DNA from: Calonectria ilicicola
Taxonomy: Eukaryota; Ascomycota; Sordariomycetes; Hypocreales; Nectriaceae
Assembly (NCBI GenBank): GCA_020809705.1
Contig: CP085825.1
Location: 7,440,001-7,504,000, forward strand
Direction of reading: 5' to 3'
Length of the DNA stretch: 64,000 nucleotides
A model generated the notes under the pieces. That model had not been told where the DNA came from and did no database searches. It saw nothing but the letters and a program-made list of their open reading frames with translations. The position numbers and the translations under genes were made by a program. Of this stretch, positions 33,152 to 45,549 are shown in pieces. Every line of letters starts with the position of its first letter. Position 1 is the first letter of the stretch.

Positions 33152-34209
33152 ATGAATCAATCGGCTCAAGCAACTAACTTGTTTGATGTTAGCGGCATCG
33201 TTGCTGTTGTGACCGGTGGGGGTAGTGGTACGTGAAGTTTCACTTTAATTCCCAAAAAAAACACCCCATGGTCTGATCTCTACTCAAAGCCAAAGGTTAA
33301 TATGTTGCACCCAGGATTGGGTCTTTTCATGACTCGAGCTCTAGCAGTAAATGGGGCAAAAAAGGTTTATATCCTTGGAAGGAGGAAAGATGTTTTGGAT
33401 GCAGCTGTGAAAACCATTGTGAGTGAGAGTTCCAAAGCAACAAAACTCTATTCTAATGTAGCCGCAGGGTTTGGATAATGTTATTGCGATTCAATGCGAC
33501 GTAACAAATCAAGAAAATCTCAAGGAAGCAACAGCGAATATCGAACATGATGTAGGGTACATCAACCTTCTCGTCGCAAACTCGGGAATTGCTGGTCCAT
33601 CTGGCAGCGTCGCTCCAGGCGCAAGTATTGCGCAATTGCAGGATACCCTATTGAATATCCCCATGGAGGAATTTACAAACACTTATCATGTAAATTGCAC
33701 AGCTGCCTTTTACACAGCAATTGCATTTCTTGGATTACTAGACGAGGGTAACAAGAAGTTGAATTACCAAGGTGGTAGGAGTCAAATTATTACGACAAGC
33801 AGCATTGGAAGCTTCAACAGGAAAATCACCGCTGGTTTTGCATATGGAACAAGCAAGGCTGCCACGACAATGATGATGAAGGTACTAGCCACTTATCTAG
33901 TGCCATACAAGATCCGTGTGAATGTCCTTTGCCCAGGTTGTGAGTGTTACCCTACACAATTTTATAATAAACAGACACTAAATGGACACAGTATTTCCAA
34001 CAGATCTTACGACAAATTTGATCCACGGAAAGAACCCGACCGAGGAAGGAGCGTATCCCCAAAATGAGATTCCGGCTGAGCGTGCAGGGCTGCCCGAGGA
34101 TATTATGGGCCCGCTATTGTATCTTGCATCGCGTGCGGGAGCTTATTGTAACGGAAACTGTGTGCTGACAGATGGAGGCCGTCTCAGTGTGACGCCGGCC
34201 ACGTATTAA
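33152..34209 (+). CDS. Short-chain dehydrogenase/reductase (four exons)
   Basis: Exons 33152-33227, 33315-33418, 33468-33939 and 33992-34209 give 289 residues. Intron 1 splits the cofactor loop, giving VVTGGGSGLG after splicing. A basic GRR follows the second strand (ILGRRKD), suggesting NADP(H). ANSG stands in the NAG position; Ser is in TTSSIGSF and the Tyr/Lys pair in AYGTSKAA. The last splice yields VLCPGLFPTDLTTNLI. The C-terminus GAYCNGNCVLTDGGRLS is a normal SDR end. This is the fungal cytosolic SDR type often annotated as a gluconate/Rhl-like reductase. The substrate is unknown, and neighbours (arrestin-like, F-box) give no pathway hint. Confidence 0.87.
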
Positions 34210-35053
34210 TTAGCGATAGAAGTGTTATTTTTGACTTTTTAACTTTCAAGCTAGAGTAAATGGGACCCCTGCGATAAATGGTGGCCGTTCGAGTTTACAC
34301 TACTTTTAGAGCAACATCTTCTGGCTTCTGGTTCTACAATCGCGTGACGATCCAAGCGGCCTTCCCAAGCCTCACATGTGGTGTGATGCAAAATATATGT
34401 CTTACATTTGGATATTTCTGGGAAAGGTCGGCTGGGTGGGTTAGCTATTGCGATTTGTACTAAGCCTGGATAACTTTCTGAATTTATGTCATACTCAGAT
34501 GCAGGCAACTGATGCTACGCAACGATGTATAAATCGGGTATTGGCTGGATGCCGGAAAGATTTCATAGACTCATCTAGTCCATTATTTTGAAACATGGCT
34601 TTGCACTTACCGTGCTATTTTTGACCCTAGCCGACGCTAATAACCCTCCAACCACCCCGTTGGCGAAGGTGGCGGAGTTAGGCACATGAGGATCGTCGGA
34701 TCGCCAGGACGGTCCTGACAGCTGGCGTTCAAGTGACTGATGCAGTTCTTGTTAAAGAAAAAAAATCTAGTTTGTACATCTATGAATCAAATGTTGTAGT
34801 TGATTTGTTTATTCAGAATGAGAGTTACACAGCTGGATAATTTGTGTTGGCGAATATCCAAAGACCCAGGGGGCTGAGCCACTCGTCTCCCAAATTAGGC
34901 ACATCTACCTTCGGTAAATTTATAGCTGCACGCCGGTTGACTCGCTATTAGTGTCCGAAATGAAGTTAATGGACATGAAAAAGAATATCAGCCAAGTGTT
35001 CTTCGTTTATCTCCACTTTGACTCTCACTTTTCGTCCCTATTTTGCCCCTAAA
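34210..35053. other. Intergenic region, no gene seen
   Basis: 844 bp between two plus-strand genes. A minus-strand frame of 85 codons (34251-34508) has no recognisable domain and I do not support it as a gene. Confidence 0.5.
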
Positions 35054-36622
35054 ATGCCTCTAGAAGCGTTGCCAACAGAGCTTCAGTGCTCGATCATCCG
35101 CCTTCTCGATCCCATCGGCCTCATTTCAATCAGTCAAACCAACAAACGTTTTCGTCAACTCATCAACCCAAAGAAAAAACATTTTGCAGAGCGACTGCTT
35201 GCTCTTGAGGGCCTAGATCAGTATGGGGGGTGCAGCCCCATTCTCCGGTCTCGAGACCAGTGGCTGAGCCCTTACTGGACATCGCCAAAGTGGGAAAAGA
35301 TACGATGGGCCTGCACAGACTGTCTTCGCCTGCTCCCTCACGCGCATTTTGATAGCCACTCTTTACTCAGACTTCGCTACCGTAAGCCTATCCCTGGCTC
35401 TCCTGCTTCCCGCTTGATTAGTACCTGGGAGCCTGCCGACCGCACCAGCCGCTTGAATCTGGACAAAAAGAAGCGCAACACCGAAGAAGCTGCCCAAAGC
35501 GAAAGAACGCTACGCCAGCGATACCTTTTTTGTGTTACCGCTACTAGCCCAATAGGAAACCCAAAACTTCTTCAGGAATATGGAATAGGCGCGTTTCCTA
35601 ACATGAGTCTGGACGAAATTAACCAGATGGACGAGGATGATGTGCTGCAAATTATTGACCACGAAGCACGCTCCATTGAGTTAGAGCGTTGCGGTGACAG
35701 ACGTCGGTTCCGTAGATGTCACGAGTGTCGATATTCACGAGGCGAGATGAGGTCACATACTAGACCTATGGGCATCCCGATATTCCCCATTGTCGCCTGC
35801 CGAACCTACTTGTTCACTACTGGCATTGATCGCTGGTTTCCAGGTTTCACCGAATATCTAGAATGCAAGAGACCGACATTCAACATGTCCGCGCCGTTAG
35901 CAAGTGTAATATCCTACGATAGCCTCTGGGCACACTCTTGGCCAATGTACATGGCACGCTGTCCTGGGTGTACTCGCTGGAAAGAGCTACGAGATTTCCG
36001 ATTTGGCGGAGCCAGCCATCACTTCAAACCCTGCACAAATATGCGTGAATTAGGCATCACATGGGATGGCAGGGAAGTGACTGATGAACTATTGAGCGGA
36101 TCGCGCTGCAATTCCTGTTTTGAAATGGCCAATGGTCGCCAGGAGCTCATCAGGGTGCTGCAGCATTGGATTTTGCGACTTATTGATATTCAGCTTTGTT
36201 ATCTTGCTTGGCGATTTCGGAGTGACTTTGGCACTTTGGCAAGGATGGGGCCCAAGGACTTGCCAAACAAGCAACGATTAGAAATTAAGCATATGATGCG
36301 ACACACTGCATGCATGCACAAGGGTGATGACTATTTACTCACCTATGCTGATGTAGCTCTGCTGAAGCTCCGTCGAGATCAATGGAATGACATGTGGGAA
36401 CAGATGAAACGAAACGGGGAGGTTGATTCAAAATTGAGCCATGTGGATGGTTGGTGTGACTGTTGGACACGGGAATTGAATGACTGGGAATTTCAATGGC
36501 AGTGGTGGATGATGTGTAAGGAGGAGTTGACACATGATCCTGATGTCTTGGGAGAATGGGCATTTGATAGACAAGGCAAAGCCCTCATTCTATCTGACGG
36601 CGCATGGACGGACAAAGATTGA
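35054..36622 (+). CDS. F-box domain protein
   Basis: Single-exon frame of 522 residues from the ATG at 35054; the frame extends a little upstream but without ATG. Residues 1-45 are a typical F-box: MPLEALPTELQCSIIRLLD, then IGLISISQTNKRFRQLI. F-boxes bind Skp1 and bring targets to an SCF ubiquitin ligase. The rest has several Cys pairs (CTDCLRLLP, RRCHECRYSRGEM, ARCPGCTRW, SRCNSCFEMA) that look like zinc knuckles, an arrangement common in large, variable fungal F-box families. The C-terminal half is Trp-rich and charged. No leucine-rich or WD repeats are seen, so the target is unknown. Its stop lies only 69 bp from the stop of the convergent HET-domain gene. Confidence 0.85.
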   Translation: MPLEALPTELQCSIIRLLDPIGLISISQTNKRFRQLINPKKKHFAERLLALEGLDQYGGCSPILRSRDQWLSPYWTSPKWEKIRWACTDCLRLLPHAHFDSHSLLRLRYRKPIPGSPASRLISTWEPADRTSRLNLDKKKRNTEEAAQSERTLRQRYLFCVTATSPIGNPKLLQEYGIGAFPNMSLDEINQMDEDDVLQIIDHEARSIELERCGDRRRFRRCHECRYSRGEMRSHTRPMGIPIFPIVACRTYLFTTGIDRWFPGFTEYLECKRPTFNMSAPLASVISYDSLWAHSWPMYMARCPGCTRWKELRDFRFGGASHHFKPCTNMRELGITWDGREVTDELLSGSRCNSCFEMANGRQELIRVLQHWILRLIDIQLCYLAWRFRSDFGTLARMGPKDLPNKQRLEIKHMMRHTACMHKGDDYLLTYADVALLKLRRDQWNDMWEQMKRNGEVDSKLSHVDGWCDCWTRELNDWEFQWQWWMMCKEELTHDPDVLGEWAFDRQGKALILSDGAWTDKD

Positions 36623-36691
36623 TAAGCAGATATATTATTCTTGCATTCTCATATGAAAGGAGAAAAAAGAAGTGGGAGTGTCTCCAAAGGC

Positions 36692-38708
36692 TCATACCAA
36701 TTTAATAAGATGACCGGTAGAGGAATCAAATTCTATACATGGTAAATCCTCTTTCCCCACAGGTGACTTAAGAGCTTGGTAGCCTGGTTCAAAAGCTTTG
36801 GTCTCCTCAGAAACACGACCTGAGAGGAAGACATGCCCGCATCGTTGATAGGTGCCCGGATTTCCGAGTTCGCCTTGCAAGAGAAGACCTCGAATTTCTG
36901 AATAGACATTCCATTTATCTTCAAGCGACATCGGTGACTGGAGGTCAAAAAGTGGGATGACAAAAAGGCGCTCAGCACCAATGACATCTGGGGAGTCTAT
37001 CCAGACCCGGACGGCATATTCCATGTTTTTGCCCTCTAGGTAGGCATTTTCAGAGTTTCCTTTCAACTCAACAGGATTAAGACTGCAGCGAACAAGCAAA
37101 GACCCTGTGGTCTTCATGGCACGGTCCGTCCACTCTTCTTGGGTGCTGGCTTCGGTAATCGTGGCAAGCGGGATAATGTCGTATCCTTCATACAGATCAA
37201 TCTGCTGCATAGAAACCGGATTGTTTACGGATGCCCAAGACCATGAAGGCGCGAGATTGTTCCTGTAGTTGTCTTGGGATTTCAACTCGTCGATGTGCCA
37301 CGCGAGTTGGATTTCTAGCTTATGCGGATGCCACAAGCCGGCACAATATTGGAGTTTTGACTGATTGCGCATGTACTCTGCCATACCGGACATGGCAATC
37401 AATTTGTCTCCAATAAAGGTAAGACCACAATCTGAATATGTATTCACTATCCGTGCCCACTGAGTTAATGCTCCGTCCAGCGATTTTGGTAATCCTAGGA
37501 ACTGTGACTGTTGGTTCCTGGACCCAACCTTTGAATGGACATCTGTTGTTGACCAGATCTTTGTGCCTAGAGGCATGGATTCTGATGCTGTTAGTTCTGA
37601 GCAATCCCAAATAACTTGATCAGATGCAAAGTGAATTATACGCCCAGAGAGTATGCGTTCCTGTACAACCCAGCAACGTCTGTTCAAAGCCGCATTGTCA
37701 ATCTCTTGAGTGAAGAAAGTTTTGTCACCGAAGCGGAATCGTCCCTTCAATGGGCCATTTTCAACATCCACAAAGTTCTGAGTCACCAGGCTGGGATTTC
37801 TTTCCTTAAAGAATCCTCGATGGCTATTTTTTGAGTTGGTAGCAGCGATGTTACAGAGGGCGTGCTGGTATACTTTGATCATTGTCAATGCTTCTCTTTG
37901 CCAATCCTCGTCCGAGTCTTGGATGATGCACAAAGAATCGATCCAGATGTATCTGAGATCTAGACCACGAAGAACTGTAACCGCATCTTGAAAGGTTTTG
38001 GGGAGCTTTGCCACTGGAATGTCTTGTTTGAACAAAGGAAGTGTTTTCACTTCCAGTTTCAAGATCTCAGCGCCGCCCCAACAATGGCTAAGACTTGCGT
38101 AAGGCTCAGAAACACCAGCCTCGACAGATTCAACCAATCTGAGAGTATTTTCCTGCACTTCTATAAGACGAGTTGGACACCAATACTCAGAAGGTGCTGC
38201 GGCAGTACACGCTTTGTGATGAGTGCGGCAGTGATCAAGCCAGCCCTTGACTCTATCAAGTGTTTCGACTGAACTAGTGTTGGAACTGTAGACGTTCACA
38301 TCGTCTAGGAAGCCAATAATTAGCATGTAACTTTGGAATAGAATAATAGATATCCATACCTTCAGTTCCCACCCTTTCATAGATCAGTTCTCGTTTGGTA
38401 AACTCAAATTCCTTGCAGACTACCCAACCGAACGACATTATCTTACCATTCTCTTGGTCAGTTGGTACTATAAGCCAGTGTTTTACTTGTATTGAAGTGT
38501 TTTCGAGAATTTCTGGGACATTAGGCCCCTTTGTTTCCCTAAGTTTGCGCAGTATGCCGCGACATCCATAGCAGTAGTCGGCCTTTTGTTCTAATCCAAA
38601 CAGTGTAGTAGCATATTCAAACTGAGCTTCCCACTGATCCCATCGCCTCAGGCTCTGCACAAATTGCAAAGGAGTCTTGAAAATTGAGTGGCATTCACTG
38701 CACAGCAT
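36692..38708 (-). CDS. HET-domain protein (heterokaryon-incompatibility family)
   Basis: Two exons, 38708-38360 and 38304-36692 (intron GTATGG..CCTAG), give 653 residues. The HET domain (about 170-330) shows its usual blocks: YASLSHCWGG, LPKTFQDAVTVLRGLDLRYI, WIDSLCIIQDSDEDW, ALCNIAATNS and RCWVVQERILSGRIIHF. The N-terminus has Cys pairs (MLCSECHSIF and DYCYGCRGIL) that may bind zinc; I know no named domain for it. Family knowledge: HET domains trigger or modulate cell death after non-self recognition between fungal strains. Most genomic copies have no assigned partner. The ATG at 38708 is the first in frame after an upstream stretch lacking ATG. Confidence 0.88.
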
Positions 38709-39714
38709 CTTGACGAATGTTGTGAGATTTGATTCAAGATGCCGATTGAGGGGCACGAAAGTGAGGTTTTCTCCCAAGACTCAAAATTTAGTGCCCATCT
38801 CGTTCAGCCACTCTTACGTCAGCGATTTTAACCCACATGACTGGCAGGTCACATTGAGGCGCCACCGATGGCAAGCCAAGTATTAATAAGTCCAATAAAC
38901 TGATGTTTCGTGCTCATGTCTCGTTTATTATTGGACGTGTGGCAAGCGTTCTGAGGCTAAAAGCAGTGTGATGCTAATCCGGTGCTGACTTGTTGGCCGC
39001 AAGCTTATCATGGCCAAGGATGAACAGGGTGGTTCTGAAATGAAATGGGGGATCAATATTGAGCCAAGAAAGATGGCAAACAAAATTATTGGTCTGGCTT
39101 GGGCGAAATATGGACACCGATAATACAATCAGATTGTGGCAAATAACTAAGCGACCGAAAACCACCACTTGAAAGCAACTGGCGCACAATGCACGTCTTG
39201 AAGAGTGGTAAGAATATGGGTCAAATGTGAGTATATCCGGAACAAAGACAGCAAGACGGCACTTTAGGTCATACTAAAGCACTTGAGTCAGATGGAAACC
39301 CTGCAAAGCTGTCATTGAAGGAACTCATCATCCAAGAAAACAGTATTTTAGAAACTTCAGATCCTTGGGAGCTTTTGTAAAAAGTGAAAACCAATAGAAA
39401 AGCCCATTATTCGTGCGCAAAAATTAACAGTCGAAAATCTGGCCGATCCGAGAAACAACGGGGTTCGGTGATGCATGAGGCGCAGGGTTATCCCGGCGAA
39501 TTATATCATAAACGCGCACTTCGGGTGATTTTAGGCGTCAGTGATAACGCTTTCGCTTCGATAGAATTTGGGCCAAGTATTTCATATTACGCGGTAGTGT
39601 GTTGGATTCAATGCCATAGAAATATTAATTAACCCAACTACTGTCTAGCCTCTAACCATCTTCTCTAATTAGCCTATGACTTCCCAGCTTTCTGCAAACA
39701 CCACTTTCATTGAA
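38709..39714. other. Intergenic region, no gene seen
   Basis: About 1 kb separating two minus-strand genes; short overlapping frames only. Confidence 0.55.
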
Positions 39715-40814
39715 TCATGCTTGTCGGCTTTCGGCGGTCCAGAATGGTAGACCGGCCTGGCTTCGTAAAACTCCATAAAGCGCAGCCCCGTCTAGGTTTT
39801 GGCCGCCGTACGCCTTGGCGCTCAACATATTGTTCGTGGCAATGTCCAATGCCGGCATCCTGACATCTAATCCCTGAGCAATTCGAAGCGCATGCTTGGC
39901 ATCTTTGATGGTGTTGGAAACAGCGAATCCGGCCTGGCCTTCTTTGGGCGCGTAGGCTCCGGTTGTCATACGTCGGGAATATCCCCCTAAGACGGGACCG
40001 AAGTTCTCGAAGATTATCTCTTCCATAACTTGAGTGCCAACTCCATTCTTCTCAGCGAGGACCTGTGCCTCTGCGATGGCCTCCAGGAAGACCACGAGCA
40101 GTACATTTCTGGAGAAGTCATTAGCAAATGCACTTGGACACCGAGGCTTGAGAATGTGCTTACCCAGTCACCTTGAGGAGGGCAGAATCTTTGGGGTTTT
40201 CGCCCAAGTTCACAACCTTTCGGCCCATAACGTTAACAATCAAAGGCTCTAGCCTCTGAATTGCTGCTTGATTGCCAGCCATAGCAAATAGTAGGCGTCC
40301 AGCTTCAGCGACGCTGTTTGCTCCAAAGACCGGTGATGCCACAAAATCCGCTCCGACCGCATTAAGCATGACAGAGACTTCGACAGCTGTATCAGGATGG
40401 GTTGTTGAGCAGTCAATAACAGTCTTTCCCTTCAATTCAACGTCCGAATCTAACATTTGCTGCACCAACCCCTTGAGAACATCATCGGTTGAAACCTAAG
40501 AAGTTGTGAGTAATTACGAAATGCTGATGCGATCATTTAGACGCACCATCAAAAATATATCGTCGCATTCCCATGCTAAGTCAACGATCCCATCCTTGGC
40601 TTCGGCTCCATTCTGAGAGAGTGCTTCGCCTTTAGAAAGAGTACGGTTTGAGTACACGAGGGATCTGCCTTCAGATTCAAGCTTTTTGTGGAGGTTCATG
40701 GCCATGAAGAAGCCCATGGAGCCCAGGCCGTACTGTCATAAGATAGAGGTTAGCAGAAGAGCATCGAAAACTTGCATGAGTAACTCATACCCAGCCAATC
40801 TTTCTTGTGTCCAT
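39715..40814 (-). CDS. 3-hydroxyisobutyrate-dehydrogenase-like (beta-hydroxyacid dehydrogenase) enzyme
   Basis: Four exons, 40814-40791, 40732-40547, 40495-40164 and 40108-39715, give 311 residues. Exon 1 has only eight codons (MDTRKIGW) and joins to YGLGSMGFFMA, restoring the NAD(P) motif GxGxxG (10-15). Further family features: substrate-side VIDCSTTHPDTA, the Gly-rich VASPVFGANSVAEAGRL region, and the catalytic-Lys helix (DSALLKVTGNVLLVV). The C-terminal helical domain has GVGTQVMEEIIFENFG and KDAKHALRIAQ. The usual DAPVSGG loop reads ASPVFGAN, so substrate preference may differ from true 3-hydroxyisobutyrate dehydrogenase. Family members reduce or oxidise short beta-hydroxyacids, tartronate semialdehyde or glyoxylate. 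Standalone gene without related neighbours. Confidence 0.88.
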
Positions 40815-43800
40815 TGTATTGCGATGTTATTGCGTTGGCTTCTGAGGACTTGAACCTCATTCTCCATTCTTTCCATAGCTATATAGTCTTCAACGCTGCC
40901 AGGTCCTTACCTCGATTCAGCCGATGTCGGCGACTGCAAAGATTGAAGAGCTATCGCCAGCTCCATACCTAGCTACCATGACTCGACTCCGAGTTCTATC
41001 CCTATCTCGACTACATGGAAAAGATTGCGTGTTAGTCCAAGAACTTGCCCCTCGGAGCTTTGGTCCGAAGACATGCCTGAGATATCGCTCCCAGTAATTT
41101 CAGTAGCGCGGCGATCTAGAGCTCAAACCATATCGCAAAATGAGGCTCTGATTAAGTGGGCCTCGGTGTAGAACTGCGAATCGGCACAGGGCCGCTATCT
41201 TTTCCGAGTGTCGGATGCCGTTCCGATGTATTTGACTCTCGGTGAGATTTGCCCCCCAAAAAGGTCAAAATCTGGAATTATGATATTTTTAATAGACGGA
41301 AGCGAATCTTACCTCAAAATCAACGCCAAGGCCGAGCGGATCAGAGATGCGATAATCTCAAGCGGATGCTGCGTCCGATCATTATGGGGTCGTCGTCGAT
41401 GGAGCTCCACTGAGACACTGACCATACCACCCGACAGTCCGCCTTCGGCCTTGACGTTTCATCATTCTTCAATATACACCCTCTTTCTGAAAAAGTTGTT
41501 GGGTCTATCGGTATTTCAAATGATCACAGACACAACGTGTGGGCTCCCGTGCGGTATTTATAAGGACAGTGCGTCAATGAACAGGCCCAAGTCCTGCCCT
41601 TGGGACGGTTCCATCAAAACAATCGACCTACACCCCAAAGTACGCCATGCTTCAATGCGCTTAATCAATTATTGACCCACGTATCAATCGTTGATTGTAG
41701 GCCAAGCTTGAACACTTTTTGTGTCCCTGCATAGTAAACGGTTACAACCAGCTTGGGGACTTGAAGGGTCTCTTTGCTTGCATCTAAAACGGATTCCTGC
41801 TAGGAATGAATCTTGGCTTTGGACTGACAAAATTGGTGCTAGTATCAAAGAGGGTTTAGTCTTGGAATTTACAATGCGCATAGGTAACAGAACGCCTCAT
41901 TCTAGAGCACTTTGAAACTGATGGCTCTGAACTAGTTTCGGCTTCATTTCCTAATCCCGCGATTCGCATCCCGCGGAACCCGTAGATTCCACATTGCTGT
42001 TCAGCCAAACTTACTGTCAATAATCGTGTCCAGTTATTCCCTGGCAGGCCCCTCCTGGGTTCTGGGAGCCGTATTTTTTGCAAATTCGTCATGAGCAACG
42101 CAAGTTTGTGTTATTATTCCGCCAATCAAATTTACCCTGGTTGTGAATCTGTATTCCTCTCTCACTTTAGTCAAAATATAACCTGCATGCTCCGTCAATA
42201 GGGTAGCCGAAAAAAGGAATAAAAAAAAATAGATGCACATGCTGAGATCACCGCCCTTGGTGCGACAGATGAAAATATTTCGTCCCATGCAATTGGGTCA
42301 AATCAAGGGACGAAAAAGAGACAGGTTTATGACAACTTGACACAAATCTTTGATTCAAATTAATTGAGGCCCAAGGGAAGTCTCGGCAGGCCCACTAAGT
42401 AGGCTGGCCGGGCCGAGGCTGCCACAAGACGACGTCAATCACCCCCCCTTGCAAGGCTGATTAACTCACAGTGCACTTTTTGTGCCAAGCCGACGGCAGC
42501 CTCACGGACCTTGAGTTTAGTATAGTGGCGCACATCATCCGTCCTGGGATCTTGGGCATTGATGCTTGGGCCGTTATTCCATACGCGTACAGCCTCTAGC
42601 GTTTGTTAGTTGGCACTAGAAAGTATCAAGATTCCAGGAGGCCTGCTAGACGCGGTCTGTCCGCCTGTTGGTTGCCATCAATGAAGTTAGGCTTAAGAAA
42701 TTCCTCGATGTTCTTTCAATCATCTGCTCTCTGCTTTTATTTCTGCCCGGGCATGTCCGAAGAAAGCGTGATATTTTCAACCAGGGTTTTGAAATCTAGT
42801 GCCCTTTCAAGTTTTATGCAAGCCTTTGGCGGTACGTCAATTAAGTGCCATGGGCGAAGTTCTTGAAACAAACTTGGTGGATCATTATTGATTGTCAACA
42901 TGCGGTCTTCTGTGAATCCGGCGTGATACAGTGTAGAATAGTACAAAAGAGACTGCTAAACCTACATTTAGCTAACCTAATCACCTACCACGGCAAAAGA
43001 GAGCCAATAAATGAAAGAGAGGATGATGGAACCCTTCGTAAATCAATCTATCAACCGGCCGATCTGCCGAATGGAGCTAGGATAGCGTACATTCATCCAT
43101 ATACGAACCTCATATCAAGACCAGATGGTAAGATCAAAGTAGCAGTCTGGGTTTCGGGCGCTCCGAAGGGAATCCAACTGAATTCAGAATCGCCGAACAG
43201 ATGCATGCAGTATTGAAACCAGGGCCAACCAAGAAGGCGGGGATGCTTACCATGAATCCTAACCAGTTGGGGAGTTTATGTGAGGCGGGAAGCAGCCAAT
43301 CCTTTTACAACATTGAATAAATCTTAGCACCAGCAACCTGAAGCTGAGGGATTAGTAAATTAATCACCCATACCCTGTGTTTATGTGGCTTCCGGAGTTG
43401 AACACCTACGCTAGACTAGGGCCAACCTAGTTACATTTGTCTGCCAGCTGGCAGTGACAGGGCATTATGCCTGAAATGTTTCAACCCAAGCCTTGTGGGA
43501 GGTTCCTTGCAGCCGGTTCATAATTCATTTTTACCTTGAAGATATTAATTCATCTAAAGACAGTCTTATAGGAGAGAAAAATAAAATTCCACGAAGCTTC
43601 TTCGAAATCCTTTTTGGTCTCCTTTTAGTGTCTGCACGGTTGGCGCTCAAGCATCATCTACAGTCAGCATTGACCAACGCCCGCCATGGCACATATGGGC
43701 TATTGCAGAGAGGCAAAATAGAGGTTGAATGTTATCCAGTCAAAACGGTCACCCCTGTTGACACATACCACCATAAACCAGACACACGCGGCTTCTTGCG

Positions 43801-44460
43801 TCATGTATCTTGTTTTTATTCTCCCACATTCCATTCTACCTGTGCTGTGTACAGGCCGAAGGTTGACAGTTACATGCGCCATCAAAAAAAGGCAGACTGG
43901 CGGATTTCGTAAGACAATGAAGCTTCAACACATTCTTTAGTCAGTCACATGTATGAGAATCACCAAAACAATTCTCTGTCAAGACCTAACAGTAATCATA
44001 AGAACTGGAACGGAACTGATGCACAGTTGATAATGTTTTCAAGAGGCCCACCTCCCGATCTACTACCTCCCTAGTCCTTGGTAGCGTGACGGTAGAACTC
44101 TAAACCTCCTACCTTAGTTTCATGCACGGCTACCGTTAATACCGAATGCCACCATGGAGATTTTTCCAAAAGCAGTCAGATCTGGGACTTGTAGACTTCA
44201 CTTGTTTGTTCTTTCTCGTCGAGTCTCTCCTGTCGCTCCTCTTAAAGAGACCTTCTTGCTCATCCATTCCAGTAATTTCGCTAAACATCCATTCTCCTCT
44301 TTATTACACCCTCAACACTCTCTTCGGCCTAATTATATGCTAATTAGTCCATGAACAGATTACTGATTCTGCTCTTTATTCATTTATCGAACTTGTTTTA
44401 GACTTAACTACTACGTCGGTAGTGGTCTTTTTCCTTCCATTATCATCGTCTCTTTACATT
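40815..44460. other. Long gene-poor stretch
   Basis: About 3.6 kb without a supported gene. A minus-strand segment at 42600-42946 reads like protein (69 codons from an ATG, then stops) and may be a gene relic; I cannot identify it. The plus-strand frame at 43000-43216 overlaps other frames and is not supported. Confidence 0.45.
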
Positions 44461-45549
44461 ATGCCAACTAACAAACCCCGCTGCCTAGAACGGGTTTTGC
44501 TCGCGCTTTGTTGTATCCCAATAAACCAACTAGACGACGATGAATCTTGCAATCAATTACCTTTAGTTGCTGTTTCCACGAGCAACAAATTCGAGTCGAT
44601 ACCAATCAATAACTCTACTAAGAATGAGTTCTCGATTAGAGTTGACACCGAGTTTACTTACCAATCCAATACAATTAAAAGTCGACTAGAATACCCTCGT
44701 CCTGCAACCTCGCCATTCACAATGGAAAGGAATATTTGCATCGGAGATAGATTTCACCATAATCGACCAGCATCGGCTTCTTTGACACCATTTGCACCTA
44801 TTTTATCAGAGTCATACCGAATCAACTCTGGTTCGCCACCCTCCACAGCGGAGCCAATTCTTCCTCCAGCTCAACTTCGCTTGCTGGAGTCGTTTGAAGG
44901 TTTCCCTCTTGGAAACAAGGTCTCTGATAATCAGGCTCATCCAGCTCCGAACGACTCACCCGAGTCTCATGTACTGGTTTATAGCCCGGAAGATAATAAG
45001 GGAGCACCGGGAAATGATCGTGCAGCGTCGCTCACTAAGATTTCAAAAATACCTTCAATATATCAGTCATTTTCTTCGTCGCCAACAAACCTGGAGCCAA
45101 CTTTAGCTCATCCGACAGCTCGATTCCAATCATTCGACCGTCCGAAATACTTCTCTCCTTTATCATTCCACTTTCCTCGCAAGCAACCGGAATCCACGCG
45201 CGAATCCGTTTGCAACATGGACGATAATTTATCATATCATTCTATACCATCAATTCTTACCAAGCAAAACAATCCAGATACACGGCCGTTATCACCTTCT
45301 CTGCCAACAATACTTTCACCACCACCCCGAAAAAAAGACATTCTTCAAATATCAACCCTAATTGGTCCTAATCCCAAAACCAATATGAACATCCAGAAGG
45401 ATTCGGTTATAATTGGTTCTCGTCCATCCACAGCAAACAGTAGCCTTCGAAGAACTATTTCGATAGCCAATTCACGAAATAGACGACATAGTCCCTCCTG
45501 GGTTTGGAGAGATAAAACACCCACTGTGAACGAGCTGATTGGGGCCTGA
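44461..45549 (+). CDS. Pro/Ser-rich hypothetical protein, 3' part displaced by an insertion
   Basis: Open frame of 362 residues from the ATG at 44461. I do not recognise a family. Composition is Ser/Pro/Asn-rich with many short motifs such as RPASASLTPFAP and LPTILSPPPRKK, the look of a largely disordered protein. The first 25 residues have two Cys (LALCCIPINQ) but no clear signal peptide. The last 19 codons, after RNRRHS at 45492, lie in what appears to be inserted DNA. The same 14 bp and the same reading frame recur at 46706-46719 and continue for 49 acidic codons (SDWFADDEA, LLEEYEDLD) to a stop at 46869. The ancestral protein would thus have had about 393 residues. The present product has lost its acidic C-terminus, if it is made at all. 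Confidence 0.55.
   Translation: MPTNKPRCLERVLLALCCIPINQLDDDESCNQLPLVAVSTSNKFESIPINNSTKNEFSIRVDTEFTYQSNTIKSRLEYPRPATSPFTMERNICIGDRFHHNRPASASLTPFAPILSESYRINSGSPPSTAEPILPPAQLRLLESFEGFPLGNKVSDNQAHPAPNDSPESHVLVYSPEDNKGAPGNDRAASLTKISKIPSIYQSFSSSPTNLEPTLAHPTARFQSFDRPKYFSPLSFHFPRKQPESTRESVCNMDDNLSYHSIPSILTKQNNPDTRPLSPSLPTILSPPPRKKDILQISTLIGPNPKTNMNIQKDSVIIGSRPSTANSSLRRTISIANSRNRRHSPSWVWRDKTPTVNELIGA
45479..45492 (+). repeat. Left 14-bp direct repeat (candidate target-site duplication)
   Basis: ATAGACGACATAGT, identical to 46706-46719. It flanks the 1213-bp insertion on the left and lies in the coding frame as AGA CGA CAT AGT. Confidence 0.75.

Noticed and set aside
42600..42946. Minus-strand frame MYYSTLYHAGFTEDRML... 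followed by stops
   Set aside because: Could be a gene relic, but there is no family match I can name, several stops, and no introns to join the pieces.
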